This document shows, piece by piece, positions 40,278 to 49,043 of a stretch of 64,000 nucleotides of DNA. The position numbers and the translations under genes were made by a program. Within the stretch, counting starts at the first letter, position 1. Each line of letters starts with the position of its first letter. Origin of the DNA: Azospirillum melinis (GTDB lineage Bacteria > Pseudomonadota > Alphaproteobacteria > Azospirillales > Azospirillaceae); the NCBI RefSeq assembly GCF_013340935.1, contig NZ_WHOS01000008.1, positions 62,001 through 126,000 on the forward strand. Direction: 5' to 3'. The notes beneath the pieces were generated by a model that did not search any database, was not told the origin of the DNA, and worked only from the letters and a program-made list of their open reading frames with translations.

Positions 40278-40813
40278 GGCTCGCCCTCCGGAATGTGTCC
40301 GGTCTCAAGCGGCTCCGTGCCCTTGTGGATGCGCACCATGCGGCCGACGGTGCGGGCCAGCACCACGAACGACAGGACCGGCAGGCAGATCGTGTAGATC
40401 CACTGCGGCAGACCCAGCGCCGGCGATGTCACCTCGAACCGGTAATCGTCCCAAGTGGCCCAGGCGCCGTAAACCGTCAGCAGCCCGTACATCAGCGCGA
40501 CGCAGGCCATGGCGAACTGCTCGGCCCGGCGGCGGTTGACGGGCGACATCTTGTCGGTGACGAAGGTGATGCGGATGTGCCGGTCCTTCACCACCGCGGC
40601 CGACGCGCCGAGGAAGGTCAGGATGACCATCAGCGCAATCGAATACTCCTCGGTGAAGGCGAAGGAAACGTCGGTCAGGTAGCGCACCACGACGTTGGCG
40701 AAGGTGATCAGGGCCACCGCCGCCATGGTGATGGCGACCAGCACTTCTTCGATGCCCAGGGGTACGCGGGGTTTCGGCACCGGCCGGACGACGGTGGGGT
40801 CGTGATCGCTCAT
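40274..40813 (-). CDS. TRAP transporter small permease (DctQ family)
   Basis: 179 residues with four predicted transmembrane helices and the DctQ pattern VVVRYLTDVSFAFTEEYSIALMVILTFLGASAAVVKDRHIRI in outline. It pairs with the large permease immediately downstream (ATGA overlap). It lacks a cognate binding protein gene within the neighbourhood: the next gene upstream is a histidine kinase transcribed on the same strand, 79 bases away. Confidence 0.92.
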   Translation of the reverse strand: MSDHDPTVVRPVPKPRVPLGIEEVLVAITMAAVALITFANVVVRYLTDVSFAFTEEYSIALMVILTFLGASAAVVKDRHIRITFVTDKMSPVNRRRAEQFAMACVALMYGLLTVYGAWATWDDYRFEVTSPALGLPQWIYTICLPVLSFVVLARTVGRMVRIHKGTEPLETGHIPEGEP

Positions 40814-40892
40814 ATTGCCAGGGTCCAGATGGAGGGAGCGGGATTATTCCCTTCACCGGGCAATCAATGCAAGAAACGATCTCCCAGCCGGA

Positions 40893-42722
40893 TTACTCCG
40901 CCGGCATGCCGGCCATCCCGTCTTCGCAGAGCGCCTCCTTGGACAGCGGAATCCGCAGGGTGAAGACGCTGCCCTCGCCCAGCTGGCTGTCCACCGTCAC
41001 GGTTCCGCCATGCAGCGCGGCGATGCGGCGGACCATGTTCAGCCCGACGCCGCTCCCCGCCGCCGTCCCGGTGTTGGACGCGCGGAAGAAGCGGTCGAAC
41101 ACCCGGTTCCGCTCGCTGTCCGGAATGCCGATGCCGTGGTCGGCGACGGACAGCGCCAGCCACGGTCCATCCGCCGCCGCCTCTTCCCGGGCCCGCAGCC
41201 CGACCGGAGTGCCGGAGGGGGAGTATTTCAGCGCGTTGTTCAGCAGGTTGTGGACGCACAACTCCAACATCGGAGCGTCGCCCACCACCCAGTGCGGGCA
41301 GCCGTCCAGATCAAGCTCGATGCGTCGGCCGGGTGCTGCGTCGCCCTGGGCCGAGGCGGCGGCGCGCAGCAGGGCCGGCAACGCCAGCCGGTCGCGGCGC
41401 AGTGCAAAGGCGGGATCGTTCAGCCGGTCGTCGGCAAGGCAGGTTTCCAGGATGTTGATCTGCCGACGCACGGCGCGGCGGATCTTCTCCAGCCGCGGCA
41501 GCATGCCGGGCGCCTTCACCTCCGCATCCATCAGCAGAAGCTGGGCCGCCCCGTCGATGATGGCGAGCGGCGTCTTGAACTCGTGCGCCGCCATCGACAG
41601 GAAGCCGTTCAGCGCCCGCTTAGCCTCCTGCTCCGCCACCAGCCGCTCTTCCGCCTCCAGCCGGGCGAGGTCGAGGCGGCGCACGGTGTCCTCCAGCCGC
41701 ATCTCGGCCCGGTGGCGGTGGGTGACGTCGCGCAGCATCAGCAGGCAGCCGACTTCGCGCCCGCCGCCGCCCGCCGTCAGCGGGACCCAGGTCACCTCGA
41801 AGCTGTGCGGAGAGCCGCCGCAGTCCAGCGTCAGCGGCCCTGGTGCAGTCGCCGGCATGGCGGCGACCATGGTGGACAGGGCCGACAGCCCCGGCAGGTC
41901 GGCAAGCCGTCGCCCGATGGCGGCATGATCGCCGGCAAGCGCCTGTGCCGCCGGATTGGCCTCCACCACGGTGCCGTCGCCGTCCAGCACCAGCACCGGA
42001 TCCGGCACTGCGTCGAGCAGCGCATCACGGGCCACCGGCAACAGTTCGAAAAGGCGTCGCCGGGTGATCAGCCAATAGAAGATCCCGTCCATCATCAGGA
42101 AGCTGAAGGCGGTGGGATCCAGGTCGAACAGGGTCAGGTTGCCGAAGACATAGCCGGCATTGGCGGCCCACGGGACGGCCATCACCACCAGGAAGCCCAG
42201 GTAATGGGTGCGGTAGGCCGGCGTCGCCCGATGGATGCCGCTGGCGGTGACGACGATGCTCATCACCATGAACGCATAGATGTAGATGGTGACGGCGTAG
42301 AAAAGCAGCCCGTGGCTGTAGACCAGGGCAGCGCCCGGCTCCGCGTTGACCGGCTTGACAGCGGTGTAGAACAGGTGGTGGGTGTCGTTGCTCAGGGCCA
42401 CCGCCCAGGTCGCCAATCCGATCGTCACCAGCACCAGCCGCCAGCGTGCCGGCAACTCGCCCCTGGTGTAGGACCACAGGAAGAACGCCCACAGGCTCGG
42501 TGTGCAGACAATGCCCAACCAGGCCATTTCCGCCCACAACAGCTTGTCGGCGGGAGCCGGCACCATGCTCTCGACGGCGACGGCCGTCGACCACCAGGCG
42601 GCCGACAACTGCATCAGGACGAAATCGGTGCGACCGGGGAAGGCGGGGAGGGTCCAACTGCGCGCTGCGATCCATAAGGTGGCGACGACCGCGGCCAGAA
42701 GCAGGGCTGACGGAAGGGTCAT
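40893..42722 (-). CDS. Membrane histidine kinase with N-terminal 7TM sensor and PAS domain
   Basis: 609 residues. Residues 1 to about 230 hold seven hydrophobic segments of the histidine-kinase N-terminal 7TM type (WAEMAWLGIVCTPSLWAFFLWSYT in outline, DTHHLFYT). A PAS domain (AVPDPVLVLDGDGTVVEANPAAQAL), HisKA with His380 in MAAHEFKTPLAII, and a HATPase domain (NLLNNALKYSPSG, DHGIGIP, GSGVGLNMV) follow. There is no receiver. The start is taken at the ATG at 42722; no strong ribosome binding site is visible. No partner response regulator is adjacent. It lies upstream of the TRAP genes on the same strand. Confidence 0.88.
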   Translation of the reverse strand: MTLPSALLLAAVVATLWIAARSWTLPAFPGRTDFVLMQLSAAWWSTAVAVESMVPAPADKLLWAEMAWLGIVCTPSLWAFFLWSYTRGELPARWRLVLVTIGLATWAVALSNDTHHLFYTAVKPVNAEPGAALVYSHGLLFYAVTIYIYAFMVMSIVVTASGIHRATPAYRTHYLGFLVVMAVPWAANAGYVFGNLTLFDLDPTAFSFLMMDGIFYWLITRRRLFELLPVARDALLDAVPDPVLVLDGDGTVVEANPAAQALAGDHAAIGRRLADLPGLSALSTMVAAMPATAPGPLTLDCGGSPHSFEVTWVPLTAGGGGREVGCLLMLRDVTHRHRAEMRLEDTVRRLDLARLEAEERLVAEQEAKRALNGFLSMAAHEFKTPLAIIDGAAQLLLMDAEVKAPGMLPRLEKIRRAVRRQINILETCLADDRLNDPAFALRRDRLALPALLRAAASAQGDAAPGRRIELDLDGCPHWVVGDAPMLELCVHNLLNNALKYSPSGTPVGLRAREEAAADGPWLALSVADHGIGIPDSERNRVFDRFFRASNTGTAAGSGVGLNMVRRIAALHGGTVTVDSQLGEGSVFTLRIPLSKEALCEDGMAGMPAE

Positions 42723-42831
42723 CGCGGAGCGTGCATGGTCGGGGCTTCGGCGGTGGTCGGTTGCGGCGGACGGGAAGTGCAGAGAATGAACCTTTCCGTC
42801 GAAGCTGCGCAAGCCTCTCCGCGGAAAAGGA

Positions 42832-42857
42832 AAAGCGCGCCGAAGGCGGCGCGCTTT
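42832..42857 (-). terminator. Terminator hairpin of the KGG stress gene
   Basis: AAAGCGCGCC and GGCGCGCTTT form a 10-base-pair stem with a six-base loop, followed on the minus strand by TTTTCC repeats. It lies 53 bases after the stop of the KGG protein gene. Confidence 0.8.
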
Positions 42858-42909
42858 CCCAGCCGGGCGATTCGCCCGAACCTCACCGGATCGTGGAGCC
42901 GGTCACTCC

Positions 42910-43119
42910 TTATTCCTTGTTGCCGCCGCCGCCGCCGCCGTGGCTGTGCTCGCCACCCTTCTTGCCAGCCTCGGACGCACGTTCGGGATCGTTCTTGAAG
43001 TTGCCGCCCGACACCTGGCCGCCCTTGTGGCCGGCTTCGGCCGCGCGCGCCGGATCGTTCTTGAAGTTGCCGCCGGAGTGCTGGCCGCCTGCGCTGCGCC
43101 CTTCGTTCTGGTTCGCCAT
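42910..43119 (-). CDS. KGG-motif stress-induced protein
   Basis: 69 residues, strongly hydrophilic. Three repeats of the Con-10/GsiB type are visible: GGQHSGGNFKNDPARAAEAGHKGG, GGQVSGGNFKNDPERASEAGKKGG in outline, and a terminal GGEHSHGGGGGGNKE. Such small disordered proteins accumulate in desiccation and general stress. The ATG at 43119 has GGAG about ten bases upstream. I could not find a GGAAC-N16-CGTT promoter before it, unlike the small gene at 12916. Confidence 0.92.
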   Translation of the reverse strand: MANQNEGRSAGGQHSGGNFKNDPARAAEAGHKGGQVSGGNFKNDPERASEAGKKGGEHSHGGGGGGNKE

Positions 43120-43334
43120 GATGTGTTCTCCATCCTGTGTGATGATCGAAAGGTCGTTACCGTGCGGAAACGCAACGGTGCAGGTCAGAACAGGGCGTCG
43201 GTGGGATGGTCGCGCCGCCCCCGCCATCGGTTCAGTGCGGCCTTGCCGGAAGTGGCAAGCCCCAGCCGGTTGCGGATTCGGACGTACGGGCCGATAAGGT
43301 AAGTCTGCGCTGACACGGAACGGGGACGGCGGGA

Positions 43335-44819
43335 GTGAGTGAGCGGGAACGGTTCTCCGAGGTGCGGCAGGGCGACGCGGCGCTTCTGCGCAGCCGGGCG
43401 ATTCCCTCGCTGTTCGAGGCGCTGGAAACCCAGTCCGAAGGAACGGTCGCGGTCGACCGCCATGCCCGGGTCGTGTGGATCAACGAGAAATACGCCCGGA
43501 TGCTCGGAATCTCCGACCCCGCCGAGGCCATCGGCCGCGAGGTGGAGGAGATCATTCCCCATTCGCAGATGCGCCAGATCCTGGCGACCGGCCAGCCGAT
43601 CCTTCTCGATCTGATGCTGTTCGGAACCCAGCGGCTGGTGGTCTCGCGGTTTCCGCTGACCGACGATGCCGGTACGGTGATCGGCGCCGTCGGCTTCGTT
43701 CTCTACGACAGCCTGCATCGGCTGAAACCGCTGCTGGCCGAACTGTCGCGGCTGGAGGCGGAACTGGCGGCGACCAAGCGCCGGCTCGACGAGGGGCGGC
43801 AGCCGCGCTACACGCTGCAAAGCTATGTCGGCGAAAGCCCGGTCTGCCTGGAGGTCAAGCGCAAGGCCCGTCTCGCCGCCCGCACCGACGCGCCGATCCT
43901 GCTGCTGGGGGAGACCGGCACAGGGAAGGAACTGATTGCCCAGGCCATCCACGGCCTGTCGGCGCGCAGCGCCCGGTCCTTCGTCGGCGTCAATGTTGCG
44001 GCGATCCCGGAAACGCTGCTGGAGGCGGAGTTCTTCGGTGCGGTGCCCGGCGCCTATACCGGGCTGGACCGCCGCGGGCGGGAGGGGCGCTTCAAGACCG
44101 CCGACGGCGGCACCCTGTTCCTGGACGAGATCGGCGACATGCCGCTTGGGCTCCAGGCCAAGCTGCTGCGGGCCTTGCAGGAGCAGGAAATCGAGCCGCT
44201 GGGGTCCGACCGGCCGGTGAAGGTGGATGTGCGGGTGATCGCGGCGACCAACGTCGATCTGGAACGGCGGATCCGCGACGGCCGCTTCCGCTCCGACCTC
44301 TATTACCGCCTGAACGTGTTGCCGATCCACCTGCCGGCCCTGGCGGAGATGGGCGGCGGGCTGGAGGCCATCGCCGAATCCATCCTGCAGGAGATCGCCG
44401 CCCGCACCGGACTTCCCCTGCGCGGCCTGACCCCGGAGGCGGTGGAGGCTCTGGGCCGCCACCGTTGGCCGGGCAATGTGCGCGAACTGCGCAACGTGCT
44501 GGAGCGCGCCTGCCTGCTGACCGACAACCGCCGCCTGACCGCCGCCGACCTTGCGGAGGCCTTGCCGGATCTGGGTGAGGTCGAATACGCGGGCGCGACT
44601 GCCGTTGCGGTTCCGGCGGCTGTCCGAACGGACCAGCGGCCGCAATCGCTGCCTCTGCCGGGCTACGACCAAGCCTACGACGAGTTCGAGCGCGGGCTGC
44701 TCGGCCGGGCGCTCGCGGCCAGCGGCGGCCGGGCGACGGAGGCGGCACGGGCGCTCGGCATCTCCCGGGCCGCCTTCTACAAGAAGCTCGCTCGGTTGGG
44801 GATGCGCGCCGGCGGGTGA
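43335..44819 (+). CDS. PAS-domain sigma-54 activator with altered GAFTGA loop
   Basis: 494 residues. An N-terminal PAS domain (LFEALETQSEGTVAVDRHARVVWINEKYARMLG in outline) and a coiled-coil linker precede an AAA+ domain with Walker A GETGTGKE (192-199) and Walker B LFLDEI (261-266). The loop that contacts sigma-54 reads GAYTGL (239-244) instead of GAFTGA. A Fis-type HTH closes it (LGISRAAFYKKLARLGM). The family resembles PAS-type activators of the RocR/PrdR kind. The GTG at 43335 follows GGCGGGA. It is convergent with the uronate operon and divergent from the KGG gene; no target is obvious. Confidence 0.88.
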   Translation: MSERERFSEVRQGDAALLRSRAIPSLFEALETQSEGTVAVDRHARVVWINEKYARMLGISDPAEAIGREVEEIIPHSQMRQILATGQPILLDLMLFGTQRLVVSRFPLTDDAGTVIGAVGFVLYDSLHRLKPLLAELSRLEAELAATKRRLDEGRQPRYTLQSYVGESPVCLEVKRKARLAARTDAPILLLGETGTGKELIAQAIHGLSARSARSFVGVNVAAIPETLLEAEFFGAVPGAYTGLDRRGREGRFKTADGGTLFLDEIGDMPLGLQAKLLRALQEQEIEPLGSDRPVKVDVRVIAATNVDLERRIRDGRFRSDLYYRLNVLPIHLPALAEMGGGLEAIAESILQEIAARTGLPLRGLTPEAVEALGRHRWPGNVRELRNVLERACLLTDNRRLTAADLAEALPDLGEVEYAGATAVAVPAAVRTDQRPQSLPLPGYDQAYDEFERGLLGRALAASGGRATEAARALGISRAAFYKKLARLGMRAGG

Positions 44820-44851
44820 GGCCGGCGCGCATTCGGTTCACATCGGCCAGC

Positions 44852-46048
44852 TTACACCGGCAGCTGCTTCATCGCCGCGACGGCGGTCATCACGCCGCGG
44901 ATCTCGGCCAGACCGCGCAGGCGGCCGATCATCGGATAGCCGGGGTGGGTCGGCTTGCCGACGTCGTCCAGCAGCTCATGGCCGTGGTCGGGGCGGAAGG
45001 GCAGGCGCCAGTTGTCGTTGCCGGCGTCCTGGCGGCGCTTCTGCTCCTCCAGCAGGGTGGTGACGACCGACACCATGTCGACGTCGCCGCCCAGATGGTC
45101 GGCTTCCTCGAAGGACCCGTCCGGATCCTTGGCGACATTGCGCAGATGGACGAAGTGGATGTCCTCCACGAAGCGCTTCGCCATCGCCGGCACATTGTTC
45201 GTCTGTCCCGCCCCCAGCGAGCCGGTGCAGAAGGTCAGGCCGTTGTTGGGCGACTTCACCGCGTTGATCAGGTGGGCGAGGTCGTCCTCGGTGCTGACGA
45301 TGCGGGGCAGGCCGAACAGCGGACGGGGCGGGTCGTCGGGATGGATCGCCATGCGGATGCCGACCTCTTCCGCGGTCGGGATGACCTCGCGCAGGAAGCG
45401 GGCCAGCGTCTCGCGCAGGCCGTCGGCCGACATGCCGTTGAAGCGCGCGATCATCTTGCGCAGGCCGGGGATGTCGTAGCGGTCATAGGCGCCCGGCAGG
45501 CCGGCCATGATGTTGGTCAGCAGCTTGGCGCGGTCGCTTTCCGACGAGCGGTCGAACCATTCCTTGGCCTTGGCGAGAACCTCCGGCGAATGGTCCTCCT
45601 CCGCACCCGGACGCTCCAGCATATAGACGTCGAAGGCGGCATGCTCATGGGCGTTGAAGCGCAGCGAGGTGCCGCCGCCCGGCAGCGCCGCCGCCAGTTC
45701 CGTGCGCGTCCAGTCCAGCACCGGCATGAAGTTGTAGCAGATGGTCGTCACGCCGCAGGCGGCGAGGTTGCGCATCGACTGGCGGTAGTTGTCGAACAGC
45801 TCGGTCAGGTCGCCCTCGCCGATCTTGATCGCCTCATGCACCGGCAGGCTTTCGGTGACCGTCCAGCTGAGGCCGAGTTCCTTGTCGGACTCGATCATCG
45901 CCTTGCGCTTCTGGATTTCCTCGACCGACCAGACGACGCCGTAGGGGATGTGGTGCAGGGCGGTGACCACGCCGGTGGCGCCGGCTTGGCGGATGTGGTT
46001 CAGCTTGATCGCGTCTTCGGGACCGAACCAGCGCCAGGATTGTTCCAT
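44852..46048 (-). CDS. uxuA: Mannonate dehydratase
   Basis: 398 residues, matching UxuA in length and sequence: MEQSWRWFGPEDAIKLNHIRQAGATGVVTALHHIP in outline, CYNFMPVLDWTRT, IRMAIHPDDPPRPLFGLPRI, TFCTGSLGAG, VHLRNV and FRPDHGHELLDD. It dehydrates D-mannonate to 2-keto-3-deoxygluconate using a divalent metal bound by the conserved His, Cys and Asp residues. It is the last gene of the minus-strand operon that begins with uxuB. The ATG at 46048 follows a GGAG-like site. Confidence 0.97.
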   Translation of the reverse strand: MEQSWRWFGPEDAIKLNHIRQAGATGVVTALHHIPYGVVWSVEEIQKRKAMIESDKELGLSWTVTESLPVHEAIKIGEGDLTELFDNYRQSMRNLAACGVTTICYNFMPVLDWTRTELAAALPGGGTSLRFNAHEHAAFDVYMLERPGAEEDHSPEVLAKAKEWFDRSSESDRAKLLTNIMAGLPGAYDRYDIPGLRKMIARFNGMSADGLRETLARFLREVIPTAEEVGIRMAIHPDDPPRPLFGLPRIVSTEDDLAHLINAVKSPNNGLTFCTGSLGAGQTNNVPAMAKRFVEDIHFVHLRNVAKDPDGSFEEADHLGGDVDMVSVVTTLLEEQKRRQDAGNDNWRLPFRPDHGHELLDDVGKPTHPGYPMIGRLRGLAEIRGVMTAVAAMKQLPV

Positions 46049-46097
46049 GGCTGCGAACTCCTTGGAGTAGAGAGGGGGCTTTGGAAGTCTGGAAAAA

Positions 46098-47372
46098 TCA
46101 GCGGAAAAGCAGGCTCGGCAGCCACAGCGACAGGGCCGGGATGTAGGAGACCAGGAACAGGATCAGGATGTTGCAGAGCAGGAAGGGCCAGATCGCCTTG
46201 GTGATGGCGCCCAGCGAGATCTTCGCGATGTTGGCCGCGACGAACAGGCAGACGCCGACCGGCGGGGTGGTCAGGCCGATCATCAGGTTCAGCACGGCGA
46301 AGGTGGCGAAATGGATCGGGTCGATGCCGACCTGGGTCGCCACCGCCAGCAGCGGCGGGAACAGGATGATCAGCGCCGCGATCGTCTCCATGAAGGTGCC
46401 GACGATCAGCAGCAGGATGTTGATCAGCAGGATGATCAGATATTTGTTGGTGGTCAGCGCCAGCATCGAGGCGGCGATGGCCTGCGGAATCTGCTCGCTG
46501 GTCAGGATCCAGCCGAAGACGTTGGCGAGGCCGACCAGCAGGATCAGCCCGCCCGCCCCGATGGCGCTTTCCAGCAGGATGCCGGGCAGCTGGCGCAGCT
46601 TGAAGCCCTTATAGACGAACAGACCGATGACGAAGGCGTAGAGAGCTGCGACGATGGAGGCCTCGGTCGGGGTGAAATAGCCGCCGACGATGCCGAACAG
46701 GATGATCGCCGTCATCAGCAGCGCCCAGAAGGCGCCGCGGCTGGCGCGGACCAGCGCGCCGAAACCCTGCCACGGCTCCCGCGGATAGTTGCGCACCCGC
46801 GCCAGGATCCACACCGTCAGCATCATGCCGAGGCCGAGCAGCACGCCTGGAATGGCGCCGGCCATGAACATCTTGCCGACCGACAGGCCGGTCAGGGTGC
46901 CGACGATGATCATCGGCACGCTGGGCGGGATGATCGGTCCGACGGTGGAGGCGGCGGCGGTCACGGCGGCGGCGAAGGGCGCGTCGTATCCGGACTTGCG
47001 CATCGCCGGGATCATCACCGCTCCGATGGAGGCGGTCTCCGCCACCGCGGTGCCGGAGATGCCGGCGAACACCATCGACCCGGTGACGTTGGCGAGGCCG
47101 AGGCCGCCGCGGATATGGCCGACCAGCCGGTTGCTGAACAGCACGATCTGGTCGGTGATGCCGCCGCCGTTCATCAGGTTGCCGGCCAGCACGAAGCCGG
47201 GGATGCAGAGCAGGACGAAGCTGTCCATGCCCGCATACATGAACTGCGGGACCACCGCGAGGTCGATGTCGCTGCCGACCAGATAGACCGCCGACGCACC
47301 GCCCAAGGCGATGCCCACCGGCGCGCCCAGGATCAGCAGGACAGCGAAGGTGACGAACAGTGCGGTGACCAT
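46098..47372 (-). CDS. TRAP transporter large permease, hexuronate operon
   Basis: 424 residues with DctM signatures (CIPGFVLAGNLMNGGGITDQIV, GISGTAVAETASIGAVMIPAM in outline, IIPPSVPMIIVG, GTFMETIAALIILFPPLL). Its start codon overlaps the stop of the small permease by one base, and it is 49 bases before uxuA. Together with the DctQ and DctP proteins encoded upstream it should import a sugar acid such as glucuronate, galacturonate or mannonate; this is inferred from the operon. Confidence 0.93.
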   Translation of the reverse strand: MVTALFVTFAVLLILGAPVGIALGGASAVYLVGSDIDLAVVPQFMYAGMDSFVLLCIPGFVLAGNLMNGGGITDQIVLFSNRLVGHIRGGLGLANVTGSMVFAGISGTAVAETASIGAVMIPAMRKSGYDAPFAAAVTAAASTVGPIIPPSVPMIIVGTLTGLSVGKMFMAGAIPGVLLGLGMMLTVWILARVRNYPREPWQGFGALVRASRGAFWALLMTAIILFGIVGGYFTPTEASIVAALYAFVIGLFVYKGFKLRQLPGILLESAIGAGGLILLVGLANVFGWILTSEQIPQAIAASMLALTTNKYLIILLINILLLIVGTFMETIAALIILFPPLLAVATQVGIDPIHFATFAVLNLMIGLTTPPVGVCLFVAANIAKISLGAITKAIWPFLLCNILILFLVSYIPALSLWLPSLLFR

Positions 47373-47875
47373 CAGACGGTTTCCCCATGGCTGGGCGGCG
47401 CGGAGTCGCGCCCGAGCCCGGCCAGCCGGGCAATCGAGAAGAAGGCGAGCGAGACCGGGATGATCAGCGTCACGACATAGACCCAGATCATCGGGACGTT
47501 GATGGACCGTGCCCGCTCACCCAGGCTGCCGACGACATAGTCCCAGGCGCCGGGAATGATCGCGATGGCGAAGACCAGGATGGCCACGTCGACCAGCCGG
47601 GCGACCGCCCATTGCAGCGGCTTGGGCAGCAGCAGGATGAACATGTCGACGTTCACCAGCTCGCCGCGCAGCAGCGCCAGCCCGCAGGAGAAGGCGACGA
47701 GATGGACCAGCGCGAAGCGGGCCACCTCCTCCGTCCAGGGCGGCGACGGAAAGCCCGGTATCCGGCCCAGCACCTGAATGGTCACGACGACGATGAGGAC
47801 GCCGATGGCCGCCAGGGTTCCCCAACGGCAAAGGGCGGAGACGGCCGACACCAGGGCGGCAAAGGCGTTGCGCAT
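47372..47875 (-). CDS. TRAP transporter small permease, hexuronate operon
   Basis: 167 residues, four predicted transmembrane helices, with the DctQ pattern GRIPGFPSPPWTEEVARFALVHLVAFSCGLALLRGELVNVDMF in outline. It forms the membrane complex with the DctM subunit, with which it overlaps by one base. It is 70 bases downstream of the binding protein gene. Confidence 0.92.
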   Translation of the reverse strand: MRNAFAALVSAVSALCRWGTLAAIGVLIVVVTIQVLGRIPGFPSPPWTEEVARFALVHLVAFSCGLALLRGELVNVDMFILLLPKPLQWAVARLVDVAILVFAIAIIPGAWDYVVGSLGERARSINVPMIWVYVVTLIIPVSLAFFSIARLAGLGRDSAPPSHGETV

Positions 47876-47945
47876 GGAAGGACTCTTGCGGTTTGGGGGG
47901 AGACGGGCGCCCTCTCCCGTTCCGGGAGAGGGCCTTAATCTCCGC

Positions 47946-48971
47946 TCACTTCACCGCGAGGATTTCGTCGTAGATCGGCTTGATCTCCGGCGACAGCGCC
48001 GCGACGACGGCCGGACGGCCCTTCTCGGCGAAGGCGGCCTTGTCGACGGCGATGAACTCCATGCCCTTGGCCTTCAGGTCGGCGGCCAGCTTGGCCTCGT
48101 CCTCGATGAACAGCTTGCGCTCGGCAGCCTGGGCGGCCTTGGCGGCCTCCATGATGGCGGCGCGCTGTTCGGCCGGCAGCTTGTTCATCTTCTTCGAGCC
48201 GCCGACCAGATAGATCCAGCTGATCACGTGCTCCGTCTGGTTCACGTATTTCTGGACCTCGTAGAAGCTCGCCGACTTGATCAGCGCCAGCGGGTTTTCC
48301 TGCGCCTCGATGGTGTCGTTCTGCAGGCCGGTGAACACCTCCGAGAAGGCCATCGGCGTCGGCTTGGCGCCCAGCCCCTGCCAGAAGGACACGAACAGCG
48401 GCACGTTGGGAACGCGCATCTTCAGGCCGTTCAGCTCGTCCGGCGACTTGATCGGGCGCTTGCTGGTCAGGTTGCGCGGGCCGCGGGCGAAGTAGGTCAG
48501 CGGGACCAGCTGGGTCTTCTGCTCGATGGACTCGGCGATTTTCCTGCCCGGCTCGCCGCTGACGACCTTGTCGAGGTGATCGAGGTCGCGGATGGCGTAG
48601 GGGACCGCCAGCAGTGCCGCCGCCGGCGCCCAGTTCTGCAGGGACTCACCCGTGATGGTGAAGTCGATGGTGCCGAGCTGGATGCCCTTGATCAGGTCGG
48701 TTTCCTTGCCGAGCTGCTCGTTGGGGAACACCTTGACCTCGACCGCGCCATTGGTGAGCTTGGCCACTTCCTCGGCGAAGACCAGCGAGGCCTTGTGCCA
48801 GACATTCTCTTCGTTGGCGAGGTGGCCGAGCTTCAGCGTCGTCTTGGCCTGGGCGCGGACGATGGCCGGTGCGGCGATGCCGCCCAGCAGCGTCGCACCG
48901 GCGGCAATGCCGGCGCCGAGGCCGATGCTCTTGGCCAGCGTGCGGCGCGAGATCGGGGTCTTGCTGTTCAT
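47946..48971 (-). CDS. TRAP transporter solute-binding protein (DctP family)
   Basis: 341 residues. The N-terminus has a twin-arginine-like signal (ISRRTLAKSIGLGAGIAAGATLLGG). The DctP fold is visible through LKLGHLANEENVWHKA, GAVEVKVFPNEQLGKETDLIKGIQLG in outline, the conserved substrate-carboxylate arginine region LNGLKMRVPNVPLF, and EVFTGLQNDTIEAQENPL. It binds the substrate in the periplasm and hands it to the QM permease encoded next. The ATG at 48971 follows GGAGGGACACCAGG. Uronate or aldonate is the likely ligand from operon context. Confidence 0.93.
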   Translation of the reverse strand: MNSKTPISRRTLAKSIGLGAGIAAGATLLGGIAAPAIVRAQAKTTLKLGHLANEENVWHKASLVFAEEVAKLTNGAVEVKVFPNEQLGKETDLIKGIQLGTIDFTITGESLQNWAPAAALLAVPYAIRDLDHLDKVVSGEPGRKIAESIEQKTQLVPLTYFARGPRNLTSKRPIKSPDELNGLKMRVPNVPLFVSFWQGLGAKPTPMAFSEVFTGLQNDTIEAQENPLALIKSASFYEVQKYVNQTEHVISWIYLVGGSKKMNKLPAEQRAAIMEAAKAAQAAERKLFIEDEAKLAADLKAKGMEFIAVDKAAFAEKGRPAVVAALSPEIKPIYDEILAVK

Positions 48972-49043
48972 CCTGGTGTCCCTCCGGTTTGGGCGGATCA
49001 TGCCCGCCATTGCTTTGACTGCTGGCTGCCCTTCGGCAGGCGA

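Noticed and set aside
42925..42945. CCG trinucleotide run as a microsatellite
   Set aside because: It encodes the polyglycine tail of the KGG protein and is explained by coding.
43120..43334. Possible EcfG promoter before the KGG stress gene
   Set aside because: I searched both AACG positions; no GTTCC lies 16 or 17 bases away, so the consensus is not met.
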